Of a DNA stretch of 64,000 nucleotides, positions 8,920-18,772 are shown piece by piece. The stretch spans positions 62,277-126,276 of the forward strand of contig JAGLBE010000002.1 of NCBI GenBank assembly GCA_018260445.1. The letters are read 5' to 3'. The position numbers and the translations under genes were made by a program. This DNA comes from Psychrobacter sp. (GTDB taxonomy: Bacteria; Pseudomonadota; Gammaproteobacteria; Pseudomonadales; Moraxellaceae). Within the stretch, counting starts at the first letter, position 1. Each line of letters starts with the position of its first letter. A model generated the notes under the pieces. It ran no database searches. It saw only the letters and a program-made list of their open reading frames with translations, and had not been told where the DNA came from.

Positions 8920-9789
8920 TTATAAATCATTTTGAATGCTGCTATTTTGTACGTCGCTTTTTGGCGTATCACGGTTTGTCGCACCACTCTTGGGTGCATC
9001 GGTGCTTTTAGCCATACTGTTTTGAATGACAGACGGTTGCCATTCAATCACAAAACCATTTTTGTAGCGTAAATCCACCGAGGCAATATCCGCGCGCTTG
9101 TCTTTAAGCTGGCTTTGTAAAAGCTGGCTAAGATTCATAAGCTTTTGTGAGGTGCGCTCATTATCGACGACTACCCGCAGGCCATTATCAAACTTAATCA
9201 CCCAAGTCATGCGCGGCGTCAATACCATATCTTTAACGGAGCGACCCAAAGGTAAAAACCATTGGTTAATTTGTTGCATCTGCTGCATAATTAACGTCGA
9301 TTGCCCAGGATCGCCTTGTAACATGATTAAATCCGGCTGTAATAAATCTTGAGCCAGCACCGGTTTAAAAACCGCTCCTTGCGAATCAATCAGTTGCTCA
9401 CTGCCAAAACGGGCAACGGCTTGGCGTGGCAAAACAGTAACCACAATTCCTTCATGCCATTTGCGCGCCACATTCACTTGACTCACCCAGTCAAACCCCA
9501 TCACGTTACGCTGTATTTCTGGTAAGGGGGTGGTAAAAAACCCATTCACTGCATAAGTAGAGGTTGCCGCATGCAGCACCTCATATTCAGCAATGCTTAA
9601 GTTGTCAGTATTAATAACGATTTGATTAGGCTGCGCCTCATAGGCTTTTTGGCCCATCAACACCAAAATCATAGCCATGACTAGCATACCAACATACAGC
9701 CACAGTTTAGGAGATAACCACTTCGACGCCATAAGTCTAGAAGATAGCAAAGCCTTAGGGGTATGCAAGATTGACGAAGGTGTGTTCAC
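8920..9789 (-). CDS. ftsQ: Cell division protein FtsQ
   Basis: Bitopic division protein that forms the FtsQBL complex at midcell. It has a short cytoplasmic N-terminus, one membrane segment (LWLYVGMLVMAMILVLMG, about residues 30-47), a POTRA domain (about 55-125: NTDNLSIAEYEVLHAA through VTVLPRQAVARFG) and the beta domain (to about 245). The last 40 residues are polar with a duplicated D-A-P-K-S / D-T-P-K-S motif. The start is a GTG at 9789; a later ATG (MASKW) would cut the cytoplasmic tail. It lies between ddl and ftsA. Confidence 0.93.
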   Translation of the reverse strand: MNTPSSILHTPKALLSSRLMASKWLSPKLWLYVGMLVMAMILVLMGQKAYEAQPNQIVINTDNLSIAEYEVLHAATSTYAVNGFFTTPLPEIQRNVMGFDWVSQVNVARKWHEGIVVTVLPRQAVARFGSEQLIDSQGAVFKPVLAQDLLQPDLIMLQGDPGQSTLIMQQMQQINQWFLPLGRSVKDMVLTPRMTWVIKFDNGLRVVVDNERTSQKLMNLSQLLQSQLKDKRADIASVDLRYKNGFVIEWQPSVIQNSMAKSTDAPKSGATNRDTPKSDVQNSSIQNDL

Positions 9790-9932
9790 AAAATTAACCG
9801 CCGTTTCGATTTTTTAATAATCTACTATTGTAATGTAATGTCTGTCTTAACAAGTGTAGCGTATTTACCCCAATAGCGATAGGGTACAACCTCATAAAGC
9901 GTATTTAGGGCAGCAGACGTTAGGCTTTAAGG

Positions 9933-10940
9933 CTATAGCGTCTGCGCCAAGATATGCCAACACAGCTGGGCAAAGTTCATGCCTTTTGCTTGCGCCGCCA
10001 TGGGCACTAGGCTATGGCTGGTCATGCCCGGTACCGTATTAATCTCCAATAACCAAAAGTTGCCTTGCTCATCTTGCATGGCATCCACTCGGCCCCAGCC
10101 AAAAGCGTCGACGGCTTTAAAAGCCGCCATACTCACGTTTTGCAAATGCACCTCATCTTCAGCAGAGAGCCCGCAAGGTATATGATATTTTGTATCATTG
10201 CGCTCATATTTGGCGGCAAAATCAAAAAATCCCGTCAAATTAGCCGGTTTAAGGCGGATAACCGGATAAGCCTCCTCATCAATAATGACAATCGTATATT
10301 CACGGCCGGTAATGTATTTTTCCGCCATCACCACATCGCCACAGTTGGCAGCTAGATGGTACGCTTTTGGCAGGTCCTCTACCTTCTCAACTTTACTCAT
10401 ACCGATACTAGAGCCTTCGTGCACCGGCTTGACCATCAGTGGCAGCCCAAGTGTATCAACCGTTTTTTGCCAATCGGTATCTTCGCTTAAAATAGCAAAC
10501 GGCGCCGTGGGTAAGCCGCACCCTTGCCATAATTGTTTGGTGCGCACCTTATCCATACCAATTGCTGAGGCCAAAACCCCCGACCCCGTTTGTGGGATGC
10601 CAAGCCACTGTAACAAGCCTTGCAACTGACCGTCTTCGCCACCACGGCCGTGCAACACATTAAACACCCGATCATAACGTTTAAGCGCAGTTATGTCTTG
10701 ATATTTTGGGTCAAAATGGGTGGCGTCTACCCCTTGCGCTAGCAAAGCTTGTAACACTTCGCCCCCACTTTCAAGAGAGATGTCGCGCTCATTACTGTTG
10801 CCACCATAAACCACCGCTACTTTACCAAATTGAGCGGCAGCTTGATTGACAGCAGCCTGGTCTACAGTAGGCGAAAAGGCAGTGTCTTCATCATTGATAT
10901 GGATAGTATTGGAGGAAAGCGGTGTGGTTATCATAGTCAT
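9933..10940 (-). CDS. ddlB: D-alanine--D-alanine ligase
   Basis: ATP-grasp ligase that makes D-Ala-D-Ala for the peptidoglycan stem peptide. Motifs: VAVVYGGNSNERDISLESG at the N-terminal domain, VFNVLHGRGGEDGQLQG, the ATP-grasp LMVKPVHEGSSIGM, and EINTVPGMTSHSLVP with the metal-binding Glu/Asn. The length is 335 residues; the first 35 are a polar extension compared with E. coli DdlB. Position between murC and ftsQ supports the DdlB name. Confidence 0.96.
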   Translation of the reverse strand: MTMITTPLSSNTIHINDEDTAFSPTVDQAAVNQAAAQFGKVAVVYGGNSNERDISLESGGEVLQALLAQGVDATHFDPKYQDITALKRYDRVFNVLHGRGGEDGQLQGLLQWLGIPQTGSGVLASAIGMDKVRTKQLWQGCGLPTAPFAILSEDTDWQKTVDTLGLPLMVKPVHEGSSIGMSKVEKVEDLPKAYHLAANCGDVVMAEKYITGREYTIVIIDEEAYPVIRLKPANLTGFFDFAAKYERNDTKYHIPCGLSAEDEVHLQNVSMAAFKAVDAFGWGRVDAMQDEQGNFWLLEINTVPGMTSHSLVPMAAQAKGMNFAQLCWHILAQTL

Positions 10941-11253
10941 TTTTTCGTAGTCATTATGGTTTTAAGGGTGAAAAGTTAGTACCGTCCTTGGTATTGGCTA
11001 CTTTGCTTGCATGCTTTTCGCTTTTCGCTTTGGCGATATTGATGTTATCCGTTCATCATATATCACTGCTATCAAGTCACTAAGTCTAAGAACAGGCTAC
11101 AGAGTTTAGTGGCATCGCTTAAGAGCATCGCTTAAGAGCATCATTTAGAGTCATGGTTGAGAGTATCGTGTAGACGCATGGTTTAATAAGTCTAATACAC
11201 AGACTGAGCGCAAAATCCGTTCACAACCAGGTCCATCAGCCTTAGGATACCAA
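10941..11253. repeat. murC-ddl gap with short tandem repeats
   Basis: A 313-base gap within the dcw cluster where related species have genes nearly touching. It contains two and a half copies of the 13-mer catcgcttaagag (11113-11150), followed by degenerate copies of the same word. No ORF or hairpin terminator is seen. Confidence 0.55.
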
Positions 11254-12699
11254 TTAAGAAACAGATGGCTGCAAATAAAGATTATGGGCCACCAGCTCTT
11301 GGCTAATCTGCCCAACGTTGCCAGCACCTTGCGTAATGAATAAGTCGCCTGCAGTTAAAAAACGCTGCATCATAGGCGCTAAGTTATCTTTATCGACTAA
11401 CATCGGCTCCACCTCCCCTCTTAAACGGATGCTGCGCGCTAGAGTTTTGGTATCTGCACCCAGTATCGGCGTTTCACCTGCACTATACACATCGAGCAAC
11501 AATAACACATCAACTTTTGAGAGCACCGCAACAAAATCATCAAAGCAGTCACGGGTACGGCTGTACCGATGCGGTTGAAACAACATCACCAAGCGGCGCT
11601 CGGGATAACTTTGGCGCGCTGCTTGAATCGTGGCGGCAACTTCGACAGGATGATGACCATAATCGTCAATTAACAACACATCTCCGCCGTCAACGGCCAC
11701 GCAAGCTTGCTGCTCAAAACGGCGACCTACCCCAGCAAATTTAGCCAATGCCCGTTTAATAGCCTCGTCGCTAACGCCTTCATCGGTGGCCATCGTAATG
11801 GCGGCCAAAGCATTGAGTACATTGTGCTGACCAGGGATATTTAGCGTCAGCGGCAATGGTGCATGATTTTTTCGTAATACGGTAAAGTGGGTTTTTAGGC
11901 CCTCAACTTTGGTATCAATGGCTCGCACATTATTATGCGCCTCAAAACCAAAGGTTTGTACTGGACGCCCAATGTCGTCAATCATGGCGTACAACTCTTT
12001 ATCGTCACCGCACACCACAGCCAACCCATAAAATGGCATATTTTGTAAAAACTGAATATAGGCGGCTTTAAGCTTATCAAAACTATTCTCGTACGTGTCC
12101 ATATGGTCTTGATCAATATTGGTCACAATAGCGGCCATCGGATGCAGCGATAAAAATGAGGCATCCGACTCGTCGGCCTCTGCCACCAAAAACCGACTTT
12201 GCCCCAATGCCGCATTTTTACCCGATGCATTTAACTTGCCGCCAATGACATACGTGGGATCAAGCCCGCCCTCGGTCATCATCATCGTTAATAAACTGGT
12301 CGTGGTGGTTTTGCCATGTGCCCCTGCTACCGCTATGCCATGGCGATAGCGCATCAGCTCGCCTAACATATCGGCACGGCGTACCACTGGCAACTGCGCC
12401 TTATGCGCCGCTTGAATTTCAGGGTTGCTACGGTCAATAGCCGAGGACACCACTACCACATCGGCATTGGCAATATTTTGCGAATCGTGACCAATATAAA
12501 TAGTAATCCCCAAACTTTGTAAACGCTCGGTCACTACGCTTTGTTTAATGTCTGAGCCACTGACGCCATAGCCCTGATTTTTCATCACTTCGGCAATACC
12601 ACACATGCCGGCGCCGCCAATGCCAATAAAATGGATACATTTAATACGGCGCATTTCTGGAATTTCAATCAGGCGTTTGGGTAGGGCTTTAGTTGGCAT
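11254..12699 (-). CDS. murC: UDP-N-acetylmuramate--L-alanine ligase MurC
   Basis: Cytoplasmic Mur ligase that adds L-Ala to UDP-MurNAc. The Rossmann N-domain has [16 protein letters not shown]; the central domain has the P-loop [11 protein letters not shown] and the DESDASFL and NIDQDHMD Mur-ligase motifs; the C-domain has [12 protein letters not shown] and FQPHRYSRT. The length is 481 residues, normal for MurC. The ATG at 12699 is preceded by a GAGAGAG ribosome site. It lies between murG and ddl. Confidence 0.98.
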   Translation of the reverse strand: MPTKALPKRLIEIPEMRRIKCIHFIGIGGAGMCGIAEVMKNQGYGVSGSDIKQSVVTERLQSLGITIYIGHDSQNIANADVVVVSSAIDRSNPEIQAAHKAQLPVVRRADMLGELMRYRHGIAVAGAHGKTTTTSLLTMMMTEGGLDPTYVIGGKLNASGKNAALGQSRFLVAEADESDASFLSLHPMAAIVTNIDQDHMDTYENSFDKLKAAYIQFLQNMPFYGLAVVCGDDKELYAMIDDIGRPVQTFGFEAHNNVRAIDTKVEGLKTHFTVLRKNHAPLPLTLNIPGQHNVLNALAAITMATDEGVSDEAIKRALAKFAGVGRRFEQQACVAVDGGDVLLIDDYGHHPVEVAATIQAARQSYPERRLVMLFQPHRYSRTRDCFDDFVAVLSKVDVLLLLDVYSAGETPILGADTKTLARSIRLRGEVEPMLVDKDNLAPMMQRFLTAGDLFITQGAGNVGQISQELVAHNLYLQPSVS

Positions 12700-13009
12700 A
12701 ACTCTCTCTTTAAACAGGCAAATAAATAACTTGGCTTAAGCAGGACTCGATATGGCGCAGTGGCTCAGCAGTGATAATACGCCGCCACGGTTGTCGCCGC
12801 TGTTTGATACCTTAACTACAGCTGGTATCCATGCGCTTAAGTCCTCTTTTTGCGTAAGTTCAATAAATAAATAAATAGATATCAGTAAACAGATATCAAT
12901 AAATAGCAGTAAACAACAGCCATAAATCAGCAGTCAAACAAAGGGGCATAAGTGAGCTTGGCAGCCAAGTTTCCATTGATTGGCAACGTTAAATGAACCA
13001 CTAGAGCGT
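12700..13009. repeat. murG-murC gap, A/T-rich degenerate repeats
   Basis: A 310-base gap. Positions 12861-12930 hold repeated words such as ataaata, gatatca and cagtaaac in tandem. No gene, terminator or promoter could be supported. Confidence 0.45.
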
Positions 13010-14182
13010 TTAAACCGCTAGCAAAGACCAGATGTAATCGGCAGTAATGACTGTGGCACCTGGGTTGGCCAAGGCTTTACCCTTTTTTGCCATCGCCAAA
13101 CATTTTTGGCGATCCAAAGCACTCAAAGTTTCGGCCAAATATTCTGGCGTAAGCTTGGTTTGCGGTATCAAATACGCCGCATCTGCCACCGCCAATAATC
13201 GAGCATTGGCGGTTTGATGGTCATCCACCGCATGCGGCAACGGCACAAAGATAGCAGCCAAACCGACGTTTTCAATTTCGCTTACCGTCAATGCCCCAGC
13301 GCGGCAGACAATGATATCCGCCCAAGCATAAGCCTTGGCCATATCGTCAATAAACGCCATGACGGTTACCTGATGCAAAGTCTTATCAACCGGCGCATAA
13401 TTTTTTTGCGTCATATCAAGATTATTACGCCCACATTGGTGCTGCACTTGGAGCGGTTTGTTGATTTTGGTTAAGGCAGCTGGCACGGTTTGGTTTAAAA
13501 TCTGCGCCCCAAGTGAGCCGCCCACCACCAGTACTTTTAGCGCACTGTCATCTTCTAAATCGTAGCGCACTTCGGGCGGCGCAATATCATAAATGCTTTG
13601 CCGCACTGGGTTGCCGACGGTAGCCAGTTTTGGGTTATCTGCTTGCTCACCACGTTGCTCAGTATCTTGCTGACTCGCCCCAAACGTATTAGGAAAAGCC
13701 TGCAAAACTCTGGTGGCTATTTTGGCCAAATAGCGATTGCTCATGCCAGCAATGGCATTTTGCTCATGAATAATGAGCGGACGACCCGTCGCTTTAGCCG
13801 CCAAACCGCCAGGTGCGGTGACATAACCGCCAAAACCCACCACCACATCAATCGCATTGCTTTTAATAATTTTAGTGCTCGCAAGTACCGCTTGTGACAG
13901 GGTAAAAGGCATGGTGAATAAGCGCCCAATCCCTTTACCGCGTAGCCCTTGCATCGCAATGGTGTGCAGGGTAAAACCAGCTTTTGCCACTAAATCATTT
14001 TCCATCCCTTGCGGCGTACCTAGCCAATGCACCACTGCGCCCCGGCGCTCAAGCTCTGCGGCCACGGCTAAGGCCGGGAAAATATGACCGCCGGTGCCTG
14101 CAGCCATCATTAAGACCTTAGGCGCCTTGGCACCAGGCAATGCCTTTTGAGCCGATGGCGTAACCTTAGTGATAGAGGGCAA
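13010..14182 (-). CDS. murG: MurG N-acetylglucosaminyltransferase (lipid II synthase)
   Basis: Peripheral membrane GT-B enzyme that adds GlcNAc to lipid I to give lipid II. Motifs: the N-terminal glycine loop AAGTGGHIFPALAVA, VVGFGGYVTAPGG and HEQNAIAGMSNR in the acceptor domain, VVGGSLGAQILN, and CRAGALTVSEIENVGLAAIFVPLPHAVDDHQ in the donor domain. The length is 390 residues. The likely start is the TTG at 14182, eight bases after a clear AGGAG site. The upstream flank lacks ftsW and mraY, so the cluster has been split from its proximal half. Confidence 0.97.
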   Translation of the reverse strand: MPSITKVTPSAQKALPGAKAPKVLMMAAGTGGHIFPALAVAAELERRGAVVHWLGTPQGMENDLVAKAGFTLHTIAMQGLRGKGIGRLFTMPFTLSQAVLASTKIIKSNAIDVVVGFGGYVTAPGGLAAKATGRPLIIHEQNAIAGMSNRYLAKIATRVLQAFPNTFGASQQDTEQRGEQADNPKLATVGNPVRQSIYDIAPPEVRYDLEDDSALKVLVVGGSLGAQILNQTVPAALTKINKPLQVQHQCGRNNLDMTQKNYAPVDKTLHQVTVMAFIDDMAKAYAWADIIVCRAGALTVSEIENVGLAAIFVPLPHAVDDHQTANARLLAVADAAYLIPQTKLTPEYLAETLSALDRQKCLAMAKKGKALANPGATVITADYIWSLLAV

Positions 14183-14611
14183 TGGCGATTCTCCTAGCGT
14201 TTTTTATTGTTAAACAGTTATTAAAATAGCTGCTAAGACAGCTATTTTGGTCATTAGGGGAATAATTGGGTAAAGACGGCTGTTATCACCGTCATACCCA
14301 TTAATTAGCTCAAAATCATAGCATATATCATGCCGTTAGGCGATAACAGCCAAGCGTTTAATACATGTTTTTTAGGCGAATATTTTTCTAGTTACTGACT
14401 TAGCACAAATAAATAGAAAGCAGACATAAAAAAACCAAGTAACAATGACTGCTACTTGGTTTATCACCATCTTTTTTGCCTAACGCTATACGCTTACAAA
14501 GTCATAGGGTTATAAAGGCCGTGAAAATGTCGCTCTTCAACAGCCGTTTATAGCAGTACGAACAACGCTAGCAGCGATACAGCAAGGATACTGCTAACAT
14601 TGGCTTAAACA
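14183..14611. other. Gap upstream of murG, contains a terminator
   Basis: A 429-base stretch without a gene. It holds the terminator at 14427-14462 and must carry the promoter for the murG-murC-ddl-ftsQ-ftsA-ftsZ series, but no clear -35/-10 pair was found. Otherwise nothing is recognised. Confidence 0.4.
14427..14462 (-). terminator. Rho-independent terminator after DUF2147 gene
   Basis: On the minus strand aaaccaagta pairs with tacttggttt around an 11-base loop, followed by seven T. It isolates the DUF2147 gene from murG downstream. Confidence 0.75.
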
Positions 14612-15055
14612 TTAAAGACGTTTTAAGATACGCGTTTTACCTAGCAAAGAGATACCTTTATAGCCACGTAATTTTAAGGTATCGCCTTGGAGCTCGGCTT
14701 TACCAGAAAAAGTCATACCGGTTTCTGGCTCAATGCCAGAGCCATCGATATATTTATTGGCATCTTTTGGATCTGCCTTTAAATTCCACAACACCGTGCC
14801 ACCTATCAAAGGCTTGTCTTTAAACTTGCCTTTACAGACATCACAAGTGGCTTTGCCCTTTGAACGAGGGTCTAGCACTTCAATAATATTGGCTGACAGA
14901 ACACCGTTTTTTTCAGTAAACTGCAATACAGAATCGGGTTGGTTTTTATCGTTATACGTGGTCCATTTTGTATTGTTAAGTTGGTCGGCAGCGCTGGCAC
15001 TAAACCCAATGGCTAAACCTGCCGTTACCACTAAAGATTTAAATAGCATATTCAT
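14612..15055 (-). CDS. Exported DUF2147 family protein
   Basis: A 147-residue secreted protein. Residues 1-21 are a signal peptide ending SASA-A. The mature part has the DUF2147 layout: W-x-T-Y-N-D-K near the start, then IIEVLDPRSKGKATCDVCKGKFKDKPLIGGTVLWNL with two cysteines four apart in CDVC, and a C-terminal W/G-rich strand set (GDTLKLRGYKGISLLGKT). The family lies in the periplasm and its function is unknown. The ATG at 15055 has AAGGA seven bases upstream; the frame is open further upstream without a site. It is a single-gene unit with its own terminator. Confidence 0.85.
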   Translation of the reverse strand: MNMLFKSLVVTAGLAIGFSASAADQLNNTKWTTYNDKNQPDSVLQFTEKNGVLSANIIEVLDPRSKGKATCDVCKGKFKDKPLIGGTVLWNLKADPKDANKYIDGSGIEPETGMTFSGKAELQGDTLKLRGYKGISLLGKTRILKRL

Positions 15056-15338
15056 AGTACGTCCTTGTCTTGAAAATAAAAAAAGTATTTTGCTGTATAC
15101 GTTACTTAGGGTCTTTCTCTGACCGATCTTTATCTCATCCATGTATTGGTTTAATATCATGACTTAGTTTGTAAACCCAGCAGATATATCACATACTAGA
15201 ATGAACGACCTATCGCACTGTAGCGATAACACTAAATAATCGAACAGGTTTCAATCATATAAGATTCTGACAAAAAATCAACCAAATAAGACTAAAAAGG
15301 CCTTTAATTTTGTAAAATTTAGTTTATTAAATGTGACG

Positions 15339-16340
15339 CTACGCTTGCGACGTCATCACGCACTGCTGCTCAATTGCCATTAGCAAATCTGTTGCAATGT
15401 CAGTACCACACTGCGTATCAATCTCACGTATGCAGGTTGGGCTTGTGACATTAATTTCAGTAATGCGCCCGCCAATCACGTCAAGTCCAACGAACATTAG
15501 TCCCTTATCTTTTACTATAGGCGCCACTTGATTGGCCACCATAAGTTCTCGCTCGGTTAAGGCCATCGCAACTCCCCTACCGCCTGCGGCCAAATTACCC
15601 CGGGTTTCGCCTTTGCTGGGAATGCGGGCAAGACAATACGGGATGACCTTACCATTGACAATCAAGATACGTTTATCGCCCTCGGCAATTTCGGGCAAAT
15701 AACGCTGTGCCATAATGGGCAGTGTTTCAAGCTTAGTCAACATCTCAAGGGTTGCGCCAATGTTTGGGCTATCCTCTGTCAATCTAAAAATACCAGTGCC
15801 GCCCATACCATCTAAGGGTTTGACGATAATGTCTTTTTGTACCGCTAAAAACTTGCGGATATGTTGCTGTTGACTGGTAACGATGGTTGGGCTCATTAAA
15901 TCGCTAAACCAAGTGGCAAAGAGTTTTTCATTACAATCACGAATCGCTTGCGGGTTATTGACGACGAGTACACCCGCCGCATTGGCATACTCTAACATGT
16001 ACGTGCTGTATAAAAACCGCATATCAAATGGCGGGTCTTTGCGCATCAAAATAACATCATAATCAGTTATCGGCTGGGTCGCTTTATCACCTAACTGATA
16101 AAAATTATCGGGATTGCGGGCAACCGTAATGGGCTGAGCATCCACGTTAAGCTGACCCTCATCCAGCCATAAGTCATGAATTTGGCAATACCCCAAACGA
16201 TGACCCCGCTCACTGGCGGACCACAGCATGGCAAGCGTAGAGTCTTTTTTGTAATTGACTGCGGCAATGGCATCCATGACCACTAGTATTTTAAGCGGGT
16301 TAAGAGGGTTAAGCGGCGCAGCTTGGGAGATTTGGCTCAT
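15339..16340 (-). CDS. gshB: Glutathione synthetase GshB
   Basis: ATP-grasp enzyme that joins gamma-Glu-Cys and glycine. Motifs: the N-terminal ILVVMDAIAAVNYKKDSTLAML, VLMRKDPPFDMRFLYSTY, VKPLDGMGGTGIFRL (ATP-grasp), QRYLPEIAEGDKRILIVNGK and NVTSPTCIREI (metal and product site). The length is 333 residues from the ATG at 16340, chosen over the ATG at 16358 because GGAA lies at correct spacing. It is downstream of pyrE on the same strand. Confidence 0.97.
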   Translation of the reverse strand: MSQISQAAPLNPLNPLKILVVMDAIAAVNYKKDSTLAMLWSASERGHRLGYCQIHDLWLDEGQLNVDAQPITVARNPDNFYQLGDKATQPITDYDVILMRKDPPFDMRFLYSTYMLEYANAAGVLVVNNPQAIRDCNEKLFATWFSDLMSPTIVTSQQQHIRKFLAVQKDIIVKPLDGMGGTGIFRLTEDSPNIGATLEMLTKLETLPIMAQRYLPEIAEGDKRILIVNGKVIPYCLARIPSKGETRGNLAAGGRGVAMALTERELMVANQVAPIVKDKGLMFVGLDVIGGRITEINVTSPTCIREIDTQCGTDIATDLLMAIEQQCVMTSQA

Positions 16341-16493
16341 GGTATGGTTCCGTGACATGGATTGCGAAATAACTGCTGGTAAGATAACTGCTTGTAGATG
16401 GATGGATGCTAAAACGGTTACAGGTTAAGTGAGTGCACATTGGCTACAAACAATCCGGCGTAATACCTAAAGCGTCAGTATGCTGAACCGGCT

Positions 16494-17183
16494 TTAAGCC
16501 ACCCCGTATTGCTGACGGTAATGACGCATTTTTGCCAATTGATTGCTGTCCTCTTGTTGAGCCACATAGTCAATAATATCGTCAATATCAACCAAAGCCT
16601 GTACAGGTACTTGCAACGTATCGGCCAATTCGTTAATAGCAGAGCGTTCATGTTGGCCTTTCTCTTTGCGGTCTAAAGCCACAATAATGCCCGCAACTGT
16701 TGCCCCAGCGGTTTCTAAAATATCCACGACTTCGCGCATGGCCGTGCCTGCGGTAATCACATCATCGAGCACCCAAACCGCTTTACCTTTAACGTCGGCA
16801 CCGACCAATTGCCCGCCTTCACCGTGACTTTTGACCTCTTTGCGGTTATAACCCCAACTTGCATTAATGCCATGATTGCACCACAAAGCCTGCGCCGTGG
16901 CCGCCACAAAAGGGATGCCTTTATAAGCAGCGCCAAAAATGACCAGCTCGTTTTGGGCGCCTTGTTGCCCGGTTGCCTGATACTGCTTGGCCAGCACATC
17001 GGCATAACCATTGGCCAATAACGACAAAGCTTCGCCATTGGCAAGCAGACCGGCGTTAAAAAAATAGGGACTAATACGCCCAGATTTTAAAACAAATTCG
17101 CCAAATTTTAACACCGAGTTGGCCAAGGCCAGTTCAATAAAGCGAGTCGAGGTAAATGAAGCAGGAGCGGCGCGCAAGGGCAT
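16494..17183 (-). CDS. pyrE: Orotate phosphoribosyltransferase PyrE
   Basis: Transfers ribose-phosphate from PRPP to orotate in de novo pyrimidine synthesis. The PRPP loop is VWVLDDVITAGTAMREV; other signatures are FNAGLLANGEAL, IFGAAYKGIPFVA and YNRKEVKSHGEGG. The length is 229 residues. The start at 17183 (MPLRAAP) follows an AAAGGT site; the longer open frame to 17267 has no family match. It may share a transcript with gshB. Confidence 0.97.
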   Translation of the reverse strand: MPLRAAPASFTSTRFIELALANSVLKFGEFVLKSGRISPYFFNAGLLANGEALSLLANGYADVLAKQYQATGQQGAQNELVIFGAAYKGIPFVAATAQALWCNHGINASWGYNRKEVKSHGEGGQLVGADVKGKAVWVLDDVITAGTAMREVVDILETAGATVAGIIVALDRKEKGQHERSAINELADTLQVPVQALVDIDDIIDYVAQQEDSNQLAKMRHYRQQYGVA

Positions 17184-17368
17184 CGTATGACCTTTATAGT
17201 TGAAGTAAAGAAGTTGAAGTAAAGAGTAGAAGAGATTCAGCGAGATGCAAAGATAGCAGCAGGGCATTAGCCTCTATTTAATACGACGCTATGGTAAGCA
17301 TTCTACAGCGTTGAAGCAATCGTTTTTTAACAAGGGCTTGGATAATCGCTTAACTGGCGCTTGGGCGG

Positions 17369-18748
17369 TTAGAACCACCCATTGATATAATAACGACTGA
17401 GGTTGGGATAACGGGTAAATAGCGCCGCACGGGCGGCCACATTGGTATAAATAGGCTGACCCAAGCGTGAATCCGCTGTGCCTTGTTGTTGTGCCTCCTC
17501 TACGCTCAACAAGGCACGCGGGTTATAGGCTACTTTGAGGCCTAGGTAGGCGGCGGCAAACACCACATGCCCTGCAAATAAACGTATCTGGCGGTAGGTC
17601 GACTCATATTGCGGATGCAGATTACATTGGCTTAGCACATAACTGCGCATATGCTGACAGATTTGCTGCGCCGTTAGACTACGGTTCACCGTTTGCCGAG
17701 TGGGGCACTGTTTTAAAATATGCACCGCCACACTACAGGCTAACCTATCAATCGCCAACGAATCGACGCCATTATCAAAGCGGTCGGGGTACAAAATCAC
17801 TTCCCAATTGGGCGAGAAGATATCATTAAGCATCTCAGGTATTGCCGCCGCTAACGATTGCCCATTTAACGTTTGACGGCTAGCGCCTTGTTTAGCCACA
17901 GGTGTGGGGTGTTCATCCGCTACAGCGGTTGGTTTAAAACAATAACGGGTCAGCGCGGAATGCTGCAAACAAACAGGATGGATATCGGATAAATCCAAAA
18001 GCACCATATCGATTAACGGGAGCAATAAGGCTTTACTAGGCCGCGCTTTAGACACTGGCAAAGCAGGCGCACGAGTGCGGTCAGTTGCGGCAGTAGCTGC
18101 ATCGCTACGGCTTGGCGCTGCAGGGTGAGCGCTAGGTGAGGTAGGTAAGTTGGCGAACAGCGTAGCGTTTACCGTTGCCATAACAGCAGCCTCGGCTCTA
18201 GCGCTTGATGCTGTAGCAACGGTAGGCGCAACTGCACTAGCGGCTACCTCGTTACCAACAACGGGGGCAGAACCTGCCACGGGCTCAAAAAATTGGGGTG
18301 GCAAAGCAATAAGCCCCCCTGCCTCTAACAATTCTAGGTGCGAGGCTAAATCGGGTGAAGCGATGAGTGCCCAAGGTGAGGCGTGCTGAAATTTGCGAGT
18401 CTCATCGACGCTATGCTCGCTATGCTGAAGCATTTTAGCCTTAGGGTTAGCGCTGCCCTTGGCAGCGACATTGGCATTGGCAGCGACATTGGCATGGTGA
18501 TACTTAGCCAAGGTTTGCGCTTGTAAATGTGAGGCAATCGCCTGGGGCGCTGGCGTAGCAGTTTGCAACAAATGCTGCAAACGCTCGTGATGCCGAGGCA
18601 CAGGTTTAGTGACCTCATCTAAAGGCCGGTCTGGGTTTAAAGGGGTTTGCTGCTGGGTAAACAGCGGATGACTTAAGCCACCAAAATGAGCTTGCATCGT
18701 GGATGCGGCTGCCGCTAACGTTATTTTAGAATCCGGTACCAATGCCAT
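17369..18748 (-). CDS. Unrecognised 459-residue protein with low-complexity N-terminal half
   Basis: I do not recognise this family. The N-terminal 230 residues are Ala/Pro/His-rich and probably disordered, with a duplicated A-N-V-A-A unit (DNA repeat at 18462-18496). The C-terminal 220 residues look folded: hydrophobic helices alternate with conserved-looking words (NWEVILYPDRFDNGVDSLAIDRLACSVA; RQIRLFAGHVVFAAAYLGLKV; YPNLSRYYINGWF at the very end). No signal peptide or membrane segment is evident, though AGHVVFAAAYLGLKVAY is hydrophobic. Translation is well supported by a strong GGAGGG ribosome site before the ATG. It lies 24 bases downstream of a 72-codon ORF, likely in one operon. Confidence 0.75.
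   Translation of the reverse strand: MALVPDSKITLAAAASTMQAHFGGLSHPLFTQQQTPLNPDRPLDEVTKPVPRHHERLQHLLQTATPAPQAIASHLQAQTLAKYHHANVAANANVAAKGSANPKAKMLQHSEHSVDETRKFQHASPWALIASPDLASHLELLEAGGLIALPPQFFEPVAGSAPVVGNEVAASAVAPTVATASSARAEAAVMATVNATLFANLPTSPSAHPAAPSRSDAATAATDRTRAPALPVSKARPSKALLLPLIDMVLLDLSDIHPVCLQHSALTRYCFKPTAVADEHPTPVAKQGASRQTLNGQSLAAAIPEMLNDIFSPNWEVILYPDRFDNGVDSLAIDRLACSVAVHILKQCPTRQTVNRSLTAQQICQHMRSYVLSQCNLHPQYESTYRQIRLFAGHVVFAAAYLGLKVAYNPRALLSVEEAQQQGTADSRLGQPIYTNVAARAALFTRYPNLSRYYINGWF
18462..18496. repeat. 18-bp tandem duplication in 459-residue gene
   Basis: Two copies of ggcagcgacattggcatt are in frame, encoding the repeated Asn-Val-Ala-Ala stretch. Confidence 0.7.
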
Positions 18749-18772
18749 AGACCCTCCACCTTTATCTTGTCG

